The position numbers were made by a program, and so were the translations under genes. Shown here piece by piece: positions 43,868 to 52,423 of a stretch of 64,000 bases of DNA. Origin of the DNA: Pseudomonas sp. B21-056 (lineage in GTDB: Bacteria > Pseudomonadota > Gammaproteobacteria > Pseudomonadales > Pseudomonadaceae). The notes under the pieces are model-generated. The model saw nothing but the letters and a program-made list of their open reading frames with translations. It ran no database searches and had not been told where the DNA came from. Position 1 is the stretch's first letter. Every line of letters starts with the position of its first letter. The DNA lies in assembly GCF_026016325.1 (NCBI RefSeq), contig NZ_CP087203.1, positions 2,604,001 to 2,668,000 on the forward strand, in the 5' to 3' direction.

Positions 43868-43982
43868 TTCGGGGGGATCCTTGACGGGCTGTTGGGGAGT
43901 GTGTGGCCGGGACTCCGGGCCTCTGGATGGGATGCTAAGACGCTTGAGAAGGCACTACAAACGATGTATACCAGTCTCATTT

Positions 43983-43997
43983 ATAAGTAGAGCTTAT
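43983..43997. promoter_or_regulatory. LysR-type site ATAAG-N5-CTTAT, copy 1
   Basis: ATAAGTAGAGCTTAT lies 15 bases before the LysR ATG, in the gap shared with the divergent demethylase gene. It fits the T-N11-A rule for LysR sites, and identical arms occur at 44959 and 46865. Confidence 0.7.
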
Positions 43998-44011
43998 GCC
44001 AAGGTGCCGCA

Positions 44012-44887
44012 ATGTCATTGACCAATCTTCAGCTCAACTGGCTTCGGACTTTTGAATCGGTCGGGCGACATTTGAGCTTCTCGGCGGCGGCGATTGAATT
44101 GAACATGAGCCAGTCTGCGGTCAGTCAGCAGATAAAATTGCTTGAGCACAAACTTGGCAAAGCGCTATTCCTGAGGCAAACCCGTTCCATCCAACTGACC
44201 GTGTCGGGGCGCGCTTACCTGGCAGTCGTGCGGGAAGGTCTTTGGCATATGCACCAAGGGATGAACAACATCTTCAGTTCGGTTGCCCAGGGTGTTCTCG
44301 AGTTGAGTGTGAACAACTCCTTTGCACAACTGTGGCTGGCCCCGCGCATGGAGCGGTTTGCAGCGCTGTATCCGCAAATATCCCTGCGTATGTACGGTGT
44401 CAACTGGGAAGCCGATGCTCCACCTACCAGTGCAGAACTGGAGATTCGTTATGGTGCGGGTAACTGGCAGCAATACGATATTCAGCAGCTTCTCTCGACC
44501 GAGCTGAAGCCGTACTGCTCACTCGACGTTGCCGCCAAACTGCGTAACGCAGGAGGGTTGCTCAGCCTGCCTTTGATCGATGTTCTGGGTACCCCCAATG
44601 GCTGGAGCGACTGGTTGGCTACTTATCCGCAAGGGGAGGCGGAGAACTACCAGCGATTCTACGTCGACAGTTACGCGATTTCGGCAAGCATGGCCATTGA
44701 AAACGCGGGCGTGTGCCTGCTCAACGAAGAACTCGTGGAGAAATCCAGGCTGCGTGGGCAGCTTGTTTCACCCCTCGATCAAAGCATCGAATGCCTCGCC
44801 GGCTTCTACCTGTTGAAGCCGCATAACAAACCGCTGTCAGGGGCTGCTCAAGCTTTTTGCACCTGGTTGGAGTCGGAGCTTCGTTAA
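44012..44887 (+). CDS. LysR-family regulator, GcvA-like
   Basis: A 291-residue LysR protein. The HTH reads LRTFESVGRHLSFSAAAIEL followed by NMSQSAVSQQIKLLEHKLGK (about 11-50), a GcvA-like form. The sensor domain carries LSVNNSFAQLWLAPRMERFA and ends near 291. AAGG is before the ATG. It is divergent from one demethylase and upstream of the ETF-QO and ETF genes. Three identical-arm inverted repeats, ATAAG-N5-CTTAT, stand at its own promoter and at those two units, so it is the likely master regulator of the N-demethylation island. An N-methylated amino acid or glycine is a plausible effector. Confidence 0.93.
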   Translation: MSLTNLQLNWLRTFESVGRHLSFSAAAIELNMSQSAVSQQIKLLEHKLGKALFLRQTRSIQLTVSGRAYLAVVREGLWHMHQGMNNIFSSVAQGVLELSVNNSFAQLWLAPRMERFAALYPQISLRMYGVNWEADAPPTSAELEIRYGAGNWQQYDIQQLLSTELKPYCSLDVAAKLRNAGGLLSLPLIDVLGTPNGWSDWLATYPQGEAENYQRFYVDSYAISASMAIENAGVCLLNEELVEKSRLRGQLVSPLDQSIECLAGFYLLKPHNKPLSGAAQAFCTWLESELR

Positions 44888-44922
44888 TGTATCGGACTGA
44901 TTGACCGAGTTTGAAAAGAACA

Positions 44923-44944
44923 GGGGCCCGTCAGAGACGGCCCC
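44923..44944 (+). terminator. Hairpin after the LysR gene
   Basis: GGGGCCCGTC-AGA-GACGGCCCC pairs with one bulged C and is followed by TTG. It lies 35 bases after the LysR stop and just before the next LysR-type site. Confidence 0.55.
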
Positions 44945-44958
44945 TTGCGTATTCACGA

Positions 44959-44973
44959 ATAAGCGCAACTTAT
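44959..44973. promoter_or_regulatory. LysR-type site ATAAG-N5-CTTAT, copy 2
   Basis: ATAAGCGCAACTTAT stands 92 bases before the ETF-QO ATG, with an extra CTTAT half-site at 44984-44988. A recognition site plus a nearby half-site is the usual LysR activation layout. Confidence 0.7.
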
Positions 44974-45064
44974 TAATTAGTGGCTTATACATTGTTTGTT
45001 GTGGGCACGAAGTCGCTCGTACTCTGGGCTCCAAAGGCTATTTCTGATGCCTGTGGAGGTTTTG

Positions 45065-46717
45065 ATGCAACGCGAAGCCATGGAGTTTGATGTCGTCGTC
45101 GTGGGTGGAGGGCCCGCCGGATTGTCTGCCGCGATTCGCCTGCGTCAGTTGGCGATAGCAGAAGGACGGGAGCTGAGTGTATGTCTCGTCGAAAAAGGTG
45201 CAGAGGTTGGCGCGCACATCATGTCCGGCGCTGTTTTTGAACCTGGAGCGCTGAACGAGTTATTTCCCGACTGGCAAAGCATGGGGGCCCCGTTGAACAC
45301 CCCGGTGCAGTCTGACGAAATCTTCTATCTGTCGTCTTCGAGACTGTCCATCAGGGTGCCTGGGGTATTCGTACCCCGCACGATGCACAACGATGGGAAC
45401 TACATTGTCAGTCTCGGTAACCTGTGCCGTTGGTTGGGACAACAAGCGGAGGCCCTGGGCGTCGATGTGTTCCCGGGGTTTCCTGCGTCCGATGTCCTGT
45501 ATGACGAAGAGGGCAGGGTCAGAGGCGTTGTGACCGCCGATATGGGGGCTGGTCGCACCGGCGAGCAGAAGATGGGCTTCACCCCAGGTATCGAGCTGAT
45601 CGGTAAGCAGACTGTTTTTGCCGAAGGCTGTCGCGGACACCTGGGGAAACAGCTGATAAGCAAGTACCACCTCGACGTCGACTCAGACCCTCAACACTAT
45701 GGGTTAGGCATCAAGGAAGTCTGGGACATTCCTGCGCAGCAGCATGTTCCCGGCCTTGTGATCCATAGCACCGGATGGCCTTTGACCGGATCGGATACTC
45801 AGGGTGGCGCGTTCATGTATCACCTGGAAGATGGCACGGTGGTAATCGGGCAGGTGGTGGACCTCAACTATCACAATCCTCACCTGTCGCCATTTGATGA
45901 GTTCCAGCAACTTAAACATCACCCGCTTTACGAGCAGTATCTGCGTGGTGGTTCTCGGATCAGCTACGGTGCGCGAGCCATTGCCAAAGGCGGTTTGCAG
46001 TCGTTGCCTAGAATGCACTTCCCGGGGGGGCTGCTGATCGGGTGTGATGCCGGCACGCTGAATTTTGCCAAGATCAAAGGCTCCCACACCGCGATGAAGT
46101 CTGGAATGCTGGCGGCGGAGACGATCTATGAAGCGTTTGCTGTCGATGAGTCGGCAGGGCAGGACTTGTCTGCGTATGCGCGTAAATTCAGGGCCTCATC
46201 GATTTATGAGGAGCTTCACCAGCAACGTAACTTCGGGCCTGCCATGCACCGGTTCGGGAACTTGCTAGGCGCAGCATACGCCTGGATTGACTTGAATCTT
46301 TTCAACGGGACATTGCCCTGGACTTTGCGCGACAGTCGTCCCGACCACTCAACCCTGGACCTTGCAGGCAGCGCTTCGGTTATTCAGTACCCGAGACCGG
46401 ACAACGTGCTGAGTTTCGATAAGTCCTCTTCGGTCTACTTGTCGAATACCAACCATGAAGAAGACCAGCCTTGTCATCTGACCCTCAGGGACGCCTCGAT
46501 ACCCATCGGTTTCAACCTGCCCAACTATGCCGAGCCTGCGCAACGATATTGCCCTGCCGGTGTGTATGAAGTTGTGCAGGAGGCATCGCAGAGTCGACTC
46601 CAGATAAATGCGCAGAACTGCCTGCACTGCAAAACCTGTGACATCAAGGATCCGAGTCAAAACATTGTCTGGCGTGCACCCGAGGGCGGCGGGGGCCCCA
46701 ATTACACCAGCATGTAG
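45065..46717 (+). CDS. Electron transfer flavoprotein-ubiquinone oxidoreductase (ETF-QO)
   Basis: A 550-residue membrane-associated flavo-iron-sulfur protein that passes electrons from reduced ETF to ubiquinone. The FAD site is VVVVGGGPAGLSAAIRL (10-26), GCRGHLGKQL is a family segment, and one 4Fe-4S cluster is held by Cys496 (YCPAGVYE) and Cys519, 522 and 525 (NCLHCKTCDIKDP). The ubiquinone-site region KGGLQSLPRMHFPGG is present. The frame opens at 44996, but the ATG at 45065 has GGAGG six bases upstream. It is placed between the LysR gene and etfBA, so it looks dedicated to this pathway rather than general. Confidence 0.93.
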   Translation: MQREAMEFDVVVVGGGPAGLSAAIRLRQLAIAEGRELSVCLVEKGAEVGAHIMSGAVFEPGALNELFPDWQSMGAPLNTPVQSDEIFYLSSSRLSIRVPGVFVPRTMHNDGNYIVSLGNLCRWLGQQAEALGVDVFPGFPASDVLYDEEGRVRGVVTADMGAGRTGEQKMGFTPGIELIGKQTVFAEGCRGHLGKQLISKYHLDVDSDPQHYGLGIKEVWDIPAQQHVPGLVIHSTGWPLTGSDTQGGAFMYHLEDGTVVIGQVVDLNYHNPHLSPFDEFQQLKHHPLYEQYLRGGSRISYGARAIAKGGLQSLPRMHFPGGLLIGCDAGTLNFAKIKGSHTAMKSGMLAAETIYEAFAVDESAGQDLSAYARKFRASSIYEELHQQRNFGPAMHRFGNLLGAAYAWIDLNLFNGTLPWTLRDSRPDHSTLDLAGSASVIQYPRPDNVLSFDKSSSVYLSNTNHEEDQPCHLTLRDASIPIGFNLPNYAEPAQRYCPAGVYEVVQEASQSRLQINAQNCLHCKTCDIKDPSQNIVWRAPEGGGGPNYTSM

Positions 46718-46807
46718 GGGAGGAAGAGTCGCTATGCGATTGAGGCCGGATTTGGGCCGCACAAGCGAAAGAAAAAAACAGCCCTGTCCTCTGCCTGGTG
46801 CGCTTTT

Positions 46808-46833
46808 ACCCGACGCTTGCGTCGGGTTTTTTT
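46808..46833 (+). terminator. Rho-independent terminator after ETF-QO
   Basis: ACCCGACG-CTTG-CGTCGGGT forms an 8-bp stem followed by seven T residues, 90 bases after the ETF-QO stop. It separates ETF-QO from the etfBA unit. Confidence 0.92.
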
Positions 46834-46864
46834 CGTTCTGGGGGAGCGTCAGGTATTTCCATGG

Positions 46865-46879
46865 ATAAGTGCTACTTAT
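46865..46879. promoter_or_regulatory. LysR-type site ATAAG-N5-CTTAT, copy 3
   Basis: ATAAGTGCTACTTAT lies 89 bases before the etfB ATG. Directly after it is a second inverted repeat, ATCTATATG-CCT-CATATAGAT (46879-46899), and a lone CTTAT at 46921, so this promoter may hold several contacts. Confidence 0.7.
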
Positions 46880-46967
46880 CTATATGCCTCATATAGATCG
46901 TTTGTAGGCGGCCATAGGGGCTTATAGCATCGGACTCCAGAGGTTCTGAACCTGTTTGGAGATAGCT

Positions 46968-47717
46968 ATGAAGGTGCTGGTGGCGGTGAAGCGCGTCGTA
47001 GATGCCAACGTCAAAGTCCGGGTCAAGGCGGACGAATCCGACGTTGAGTTAAGCAACGTGAAAATGTCGATCAATCCCTTTTGCGAGATCGCTGTAGAGG
47101 CGGCTCTGCAATTAAAGGAAAGCGGCCAGGCGAGTGAAGTCATTGCGGTTTCCGTGGGGCCTGACGCTTGTCAGGAGCAGTTGCGAACCGCGCTTGCAAT
47201 GGGGGCGGACCGGGCGATTCTGATCAAGGCGGGCGGTGATCTCGAACCCCTTGCGATTGCCAGGCTTCTCCACGTAGTCACCCAGCGTGAGGCTCCAGGC
47301 ATTGTGTTGCTGGGCAAGCAATCCATTGATGGTGACAACAACCAGACCGGCCAGATGCTTTCCGGGTTGATGGGCAGCGCTCAAGGTACCTTCGCTTCAC
47401 GAATCGACATAACCGGTGAGTGGGTCAACGTAACCCGCGAAGTAGACGGTGGGCTGGAAGCCAGAAGCCTGCGCCTGCCGGCCGTGATCACTGCGGATCT
47501 GCGCTTGAATGAACCGCGCTACGCCTCGCTTCCCAACATCATGAAAGCGAAGAAAAAACCCCTGGAGATCATTGACGCTGGCGAGTTGGGCGTCGATATC
47601 GCCCCTCGCTTGAAAGTCATCAAGGTTACCGCGCCTCCTGAGCGCAAGGCAGGTATTCGCGTGGGTAGCGTCGAGGAACTGGTCGAGAAACTGAAGAACG
47701 AAGCGGGGTTGATCTGA
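46968..47717 (+). CDS. etfB: Electron transfer flavoprotein beta subunit
   Basis: A 249-residue ETF beta chain, which binds AMP and docks the dehydrogenase. [39 protein letters not shown] (seen as [12 protein letters not shown]) and the recognition loop region [20 protein letters not shown] followed by [11 protein letters not shown] are all diagnostic. GGAGA sits before the ATG at 46968; an open frame starts four codons upstream. It shares one base with the etfA start. In this operon it should accept electrons from the two demethylases. Confidence 0.95.
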   Translation: MKVLVAVKRVVDANVKVRVKADESDVELSNVKMSINPFCEIAVEAALQLKESGQASEVIAVSVGPDACQEQLRTALAMGADRAILIKAGGDLEPLAIARLLHVVTQREAPGIVLLGKQSIDGDNNQTGQMLSGLMGSAQGTFASRIDITGEWVNVTREVDGGLEARSLRLPAVITADLRLNEPRYASLPNIMKAKKKPLEIIDAGELGVDIAPRLKVIKVTAPPERKAGIRVGSVEELVEKLKNEAGLI

Positions 47718-48655
47718 TGAGCGTTTTATTGATTGCCGAGCATCACGAAGGGGTTCTCAAATCAGGCACCTTGAACGCGCTCTCGGCTGCATCGAGCCTG
47801 GGAACGGAAGTCGAGATCCTGGTGGTGGGGCAGGGCGCGGGCAGCGTTGCAGAGGAACTGGCCGCTTTTGCAGGCGTAAGCCGCATCCTCATTGCCGATG
47901 CTCGCGCATATGCAGACCATGGGGTGGAGAATACCGCTGCCCTGGTCACTGAACGGGTGAAAACCTGCGCCTATGGTCATGTCGTTGCAGCCTCCACGGC
48001 GTATGGCAAGAACCTGCTGCCCCGCGTTGCCGCGTTGCTCGACGTGGCCCAGATCAGTGATGTTGTGGAAATTCTTTCCGCGAACACCTTCGTTCGGCCT
48101 TACTACGCCGGCAATGCCCTGGCGACGGTTGAAAGTTCTGACGCCGTGAAAGTAATGACCGTGCGCACCACTGCGTTCGCAGCCGCCGAAAAGGCCATGC
48201 AACTGGCCCCCATCGAGACCACTTCCGTTGCTCACGATACCGGTCTGTCCAAATTCCTGAGCGCCGATTTCGGCGTGTCCGACCGGGTCGAACTGACTTG
48301 CGCCAAGGTCATCATCTCAGGCGGCCGCGGAATGGGCAGTGGTGAGAATTTCGCGATGCTGGAAAAAGTTGCCGACAAGCTGGGGGGCGCTGTGGGTGCC
48401 TCTCGTGCGGCCGTCGATGCAGGGTTCGTCTCCAACGACCTGCAGGTGGGTCAGACCGGCAAGATCGTTGCGCCCGACTTGTACATCGCGGTCGGCATCT
48501 CCGGCGCCATTCAGCACCTGGCTGGCATGAAGGATTCAAAAATCATCGTCGCGATCAACAAGGACGAGGACGCACCCATCTTCCGGGTAGCGGACTACGG
48601 TCTGGTTGCCGATTTGTTCGAAGCCGTTCCAGCGCTTGAAGCCGCGCTGTCTTGA
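47717..48655 (+). CDS. etfA: Electron transfer flavoprotein alpha subunit
   Basis: A 312-residue ETF alpha chain that binds FAD. The C-terminal FAD domain is clear: VIISGGRGMGSGENF, ASRAAVDAGFVSNDLQVGQTG, APDLYIAVGISGAIQHLAGM and IVAINKDEDAPIFRVADYGLVAD, in order. The start codon shares one base with the etfB stop. Together with EtfB and ETF-QO it forms the chain from flavoprotein demethylase to ubiquinone. purU follows ten bases after the stop. Confidence 0.95.
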   Translation: MSVLLIAEHHEGVLKSGTLNALSAASSLGTEVEILVVGQGAGSVAEELAAFAGVSRILIADARAYADHGVENTAALVTERVKTCAYGHVVAASTAYGKNLLPRVAALLDVAQISDVVEILSANTFVRPYYAGNALATVESSDAVKVMTVRTTAFAAAEKAMQLAPIETTSVAHDTGLSKFLSADFGVSDRVELTCAKVIISGGRGMGSGENFAMLEKVADKLGGAVGASRAAVDAGFVSNDLQVGQTGKIVAPDLYIAVGISGAIQHLAGMKDSKIIVAINKDEDAPIFRVADYGLVADLFEAVPALEAALS

Positions 48656-48665
48656 GGAGTCTGAA

Positions 48666-49523
48666 ATGACCACCAGGCGTACCTATACATTTGCATTCGA
48701 CTGTCCTGACCGGGTGGGAATCATCACTCGCACGGCGGGCTTGTTCGCCAGTCATGGCGGGTGGGTCGAGGAAGCCTCGCAGTTCTCGGACGAGGAGAGC
48801 AATCGTTTCTTCAGCCGCATGGTGGTGCGTGCCGAGTCCCTGCCGTTTGACATCGATGTGCTGAGGCGCAAGGTCGAACCTCTCGCGCAGGAAATGGCGA
48901 TGAACTGGCGTCTTGTCGACAGTGACCAGCGTAAGCGAGTGGTGTTGATGTGCAGCAAGGGCTCGCACTGCATGACTGATTTGCTGGATCGCTGGAAAAC
49001 CGGCGACCTGGTCTGTGATATCGCCTGCGTGATCTCCAACCACGAGGATCTGCGCAGTCTGGTCGAGTGGTATGGCATTCCGTTTGAATACGTACCGGTC
49101 GACAAGGACAACAAAGCCGCAGGGTTCGCAAAGACCGAGCAACTGATCGACGAGTACCGTGCAGACTGCATCGTTCTCGCGCGTTACATGCAAATTCTTC
49201 CGCAGAACCTGTGCGAAAAATATCGCCACAAAGTGATCAATATCCATCACAGCTTCCTGCCTTCGTTCATTGGCGCCAAGCCTTATCACCAGGCATCCAG
49301 GCGCGGGGTGAAGCTGATCGGCGCAACCTGTCACTACGTGACCGAGGACCTCGACGAAGGGCCGATCATTGAGCAGGACGTCGCGCGAGTCAGCCACGAA
49401 CAGAACGTCGATGATCTCGTCCGATTGGGCAAAGACGTTGAAAAAACCGTATTGGCTCGTGGGCTTCGAAACCATCTTGAAGATCGTGTGCTCGTGTACG
49501 GCAACAAAACCATCGTGTTCTAA
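48666..49523 (+). CDS. purU: Formyltetrahydrofolate deformylase PurU (copy 2)
   Basis: A 285-residue PurU with an N-terminal ACT domain (YTFAFDCPDRVGIITRTAGL, about 7-26) and the hydrolase domain [37 protein letters not shown] and [14 protein letters not shown]. It is distinct from copy 1 at 32417-33283. GAGGAG precedes the ATG, ten bases after etfA. It converts 10-formyl-THF to formate and THF, which keeps THF free for the demethylases. The island thus has its own complete route from methyl group to formate. Confidence 0.95.
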   Translation: MTTRRTYTFAFDCPDRVGIITRTAGLFASHGGWVEEASQFSDEESNRFFSRMVVRAESLPFDIDVLRRKVEPLAQEMAMNWRLVDSDQRKRVVLMCSKGSHCMTDLLDRWKTGDLVCDIACVISNHEDLRSLVEWYGIPFEYVPVDKDNKAAGFAKTEQLIDEYRADCIVLARYMQILPQNLCEKYRHKVINIHHSFLPSFIGAKPYHQASRRGVKLIGATCHYVTEDLDEGPIIEQDVARVSHEQNVDDLVRLGKDVEKTVLARGLRNHLEDRVLVYGNKTIVF

Positions 49524-49580
49524 GGACACCCCAATCGTCGAGCCAGCGGCCCTGCGTGGGGGCTGGCCCTGGAGTTTTAT

Positions 49581-52031
49581 ATGAGCAATACCGTTCCGAG
49601 TTCGGCTCGAGTCGTCATCGTCGGTGGTGGGGTTATCGGCTGCAGCGTTGCCTATCATTTGACCAAACTGGGCATCAAGGATGTTGTACTGCTGGAGCGC
49701 AAGACGTTGACCTGCGGTACGACCTGGCATGCTGCCGGCCTGGTGCCGACCTTGCGCGCCACTTACAACATGAGCATGTTGGCGAAATACAGCGCCGGGC
49801 TGTATGAAGGCCTTGAGGCCGAAACGGGCCAGGCCACGGGGTTCGTTCGCAACGGTTCGTTGAGCGTCGCAACTCACCAGGAACGTTTCACTGAGCTCAA
49901 GCGTGGTGCGTCAATGGCCAAACTGTGTGGGTTTCCGTGCGAAGTGGTTAACCCTGAGCAGGCACTCGAGCTTTGGCCACTGCTGAACATCGAGGACATC
50001 GTCGGTGGCGTGTACCTGCCGTTGGATGGTGTGGTCAATCCGGTCGATGTCACCCAGGCGCTCGCCAAGGGGGCTCGGATGGGCGGCGCAAGAATCATTG
50101 AAAACACCCAGGTCCTGGATATCAAGATCAAGGATGGCAAGGCGGCCGGCGTTGTCACGGCACAGGGCGATATCGACGCTGAGTTCGTCGTCAACTGTGC
50201 GGGCATGTGGGCGCGTAATTTCGGCAAGAAGGCGGGCGTCAATATTCCGCTGCATGCTGCCGAACACTATTACGTGGTTACGGAACCCATGGAGCAGATC
50301 AACGGCATCATGCTGCCGACCCTGCGTGACCTGGATTACTACAACTACTTCAAGACCGACGCCGGCAAGTTGCTGATCGGCACCTTCGAACCCAATGCCA
50401 AGCCGTGGGGACATGAAGGTATTCCCGATAGCTTCAGCTTTGATGAGTTGCCGCCTGATTTCGACCATTTGGAACCCTATCTGGAAGCGGCAATCCGTCG
50501 TATCCCGGCGCTGGAAAAAACCGGATTGCAGGTCTTCTTCAATGGTCCGGAAAGCTTTACCCCCGATGACCGCTATCACCTGGGCGAAGCACCTGAGCTA
50601 CGTAACTATTTTGTCGCCGCGGGCTTCAATTCCGTGGGTATCCAATCTGCGGGTGGCGCTGGAAAGGTGTTGGCCGAATGGATTGCCAAAGGTCACGCCC
50701 CTATGGATCTGTGGGACGTGGACATCAAGCGCAATCTTCCCTTCCAGGGTAACTCCCAGTACCTGTATGACCGCACCACTGAGGGGCTGGGCCTGCTGTA
50801 CGCCATGCATTGGCCGTTCCGTCAGTTCGAGACGGCGCGTAACGCTCGCAAAAGTATCCTCCATGATCGTCTGGTGGCCGCCAATGCCTGCTACGGCGAG
50901 GTTGTCGGTTGGGAGCGGGCCAACTTCTTTGCACCCGAGGGCGAGAAGCCGGAATACGGCTACAGCTGGGGCAAGCAGAACTGGTTCGCGTGGTCGGCCG
51001 CCGAACACAATGCGGTGCGTAATGCGGTCGGGCTGTTCGATCAGAGTTCCTTTGCAAAAATCCTCGTCCAGGGGCGCGATGCAATGCCGGTGCTGAACCG
51101 CATCTGCAGCAATAACATCGATGTCGAGCCGGGGCGGATCGTGTACACCCAGTGGCTCAATGAGCGCGGTGGTATCGAGGCGGACCTGACCGTCACGCGC
51201 CTTGAGAAAGACTCCTTTCTCATCGTCACGGGACCATGGACCCAGGCCCGTGAGCTTGCCTGGCTGCGTCGCAACACGCTGGCAGAAGCGAATGTGGTGT
51301 TCACCGATGTGACTTCGTCGATGGCGGTGATCAGCGTGATGGGCCCCAATGCCCGAAGTTTGCTGCAACCGCTGACCACGGACGATCTTTCCAACGAAGG
51401 TTTCCCGTTTGCTACGTCCAGGGAGATCGAACTGGGTTACGCCCGTGTACGTGCCTCGCGCATCACTTATGTTGGGGAGTTGGGTTGGGAGTTATACATC
51501 CCTACCGAATTCGCCCCGGATGTCTTCGACCGGATCGTCGCCGCCGGTGAGCCCCATGGCCTGAAGTTGTGCGGCTACCACGCGCTCAACTCCCTGCGGA
51601 TCGAGAAGGGCTATCGCCATTTTGGTCACGATGTCATGGAAGAAGACACACCTCTGGAAGCCGGGTTGTCGTTTGCTTCCGACTTCAGTAAAGCGGGCGG
51701 TTTCATTGGCAAAGAGGCACTGCTCAAGCAGAAAGCCGCAGGCGTCAGGAAACGCATGGTGCTGTTCAAGTTCCTTGATCCCGAGGCCACCAACTATCAC
51801 GAGGAGCCGATCTATCGGAACGGAGAAATTGTTGGTCGCACCACCTCGGGCATGTACGGCCACTACATCGGCGGCAACGTTGCCATGGGTTACGTTTGCA
51901 ACGATGAAGGCGCAACGACCGATTGGGTAAAGGAAGGCAAATACGAGATTGAAGTAGCCACGAAACGGTATGAGGTCGAGGCCAGCCTTCGTGCCTTCTA
52001 CGACCCGGAAATGAGTCGGATCAAGTGCTGA
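49581..52031 (+). CDS. FAD-dependent demethylase with GcvT domain, sarcosine dehydrogenase-like
   Basis: An 816-residue flavoprotein of the same fold as the gene at 41438 but of another branch. The FAD motif is VVIVGGGVIGCSVAYHL (11-27), with His50 in TTWHAAGLVPTLRA, the covalent-flavin position in this family. GPESFTPDDRYHLGEAPELR, AAGFNSVGIQSAGGAGKVLA, NSLRIEKGYRHFGHD and DTPLEAGLSFASDF recall mitochondrial sarcosine dehydrogenase from memory. The C-terminal GcvT domain (about 430-810) includes RITYVGELGWELYIP. It should demethylate a secondary N-methylamine, such as sarcosine, to methylene-THF with ETF as acceptor. GGAG lies before the ATG. Confidence 0.9.
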   Translation: MSNTVPSSARVVIVGGGVIGCSVAYHLTKLGIKDVVLLERKTLTCGTTWHAAGLVPTLRATYNMSMLAKYSAGLYEGLEAETGQATGFVRNGSLSVATHQERFTELKRGASMAKLCGFPCEVVNPEQALELWPLLNIEDIVGGVYLPLDGVVNPVDVTQALAKGARMGGARIIENTQVLDIKIKDGKAAGVVTAQGDIDAEFVVNCAGMWARNFGKKAGVNIPLHAAEHYYVVTEPMEQINGIMLPTLRDLDYYNYFKTDAGKLLIGTFEPNAKPWGHEGIPDSFSFDELPPDFDHLEPYLEAAIRRIPALEKTGLQVFFNGPESFTPDDRYHLGEAPELRNYFVAAGFNSVGIQSAGGAGKVLAEWIAKGHAPMDLWDVDIKRNLPFQGNSQYLYDRTTEGLGLLYAMHWPFRQFETARNARKSILHDRLVAANACYGEVVGWERANFFAPEGEKPEYGYSWGKQNWFAWSAAEHNAVRNAVGLFDQSSFAKILVQGRDAMPVLNRICSNNIDVEPGRIVYTQWLNERGGIEADLTVTRLEKDSFLIVTGPWTQARELAWLRRNTLAEANVVFTDVTSSMAVISVMGPNARSLLQPLTTDDLSNEGFPFATSREIELGYARVRASRITYVGELGWELYIPTEFAPDVFDRIVAAGEPHGLKLCGYHALNSLRIEKGYRHFGHDVMEEDTPLEAGLSFASDFSKAGGFIGKEALLKQKAAGVRKRMVLFKFLDPEATNYHEEPIYRNGEIVGRTTSGMYGHYIGGNVAMGYVCNDEGATTDWVKEGKYEIEVATKRYEVEASLRAFYDPEMSRIKC

Positions 52032-52423
52032 ATCAGCTGGGCCGGCGCTGAGTAGACCCGGTTCGAAAATCTCATAACAACAAGTCGATTGAGTCGTGCA
52101 GAGCCCGGAGATCCTGCTCCGGGCCAGGCAAGAAATCGCGGAGACAACAATGAATGCAAAATGCATCGCCAGGGCGAAGTCGTCGACAACCCGGTCGGGT
52201 TCGCAGCTTTGTGCCGTTCCATCACACCCTATCGACTTCGGGTTCGCACTGAGCCCTTTCTGCCGAAAGATTCCTCTTGAGCTTGCCGTGCCGACGATCA
52301 GCTGCGGGCGTCCATACGCCTGATTGATTCCGTCTCACGATATCGCGAGCAAGAGAAACGTACGAGTGCCGTTCACGACGACTTCGTACATAGCCGATCA
52401 GAGAGTTGCAGAAAGGTGGTCAC
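52032..52423. other. 392-base intergenic region before the ABC importer
   Basis: It holds a hairpin, GCCCGGAG-N6-CTCCGGGC (52103-52124), with no T run, probably ending the demethylase transcript. A 57-codon open frame (52150-52323) follows a good GGAG site but gives an unremarkable Ser/Pro/Cys-rich product, so I do not call it a gene. A near-palindrome, CTCACGATATCGCGAG (52334-52349), could be an operator for the importer. Confidence 0.5.

Noticed and set aside
45001..45016. Sigma-54-like TGGGCACGAAGTCGCT before ETF-QO
   Set aside because: The GG-N10-GC spacing only works when the CAC element is shifted by one base; the LysR-type site and A+T-rich region upstream explain the promoter better.
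52150..52323. 57-codon frame with a good GGAG site upstream of the ABC ATPase
   Set aside because: The product has no domain, membrane segment or leader-peptide logic; one good ribosome site is not enough. Mentioned in the region entry.
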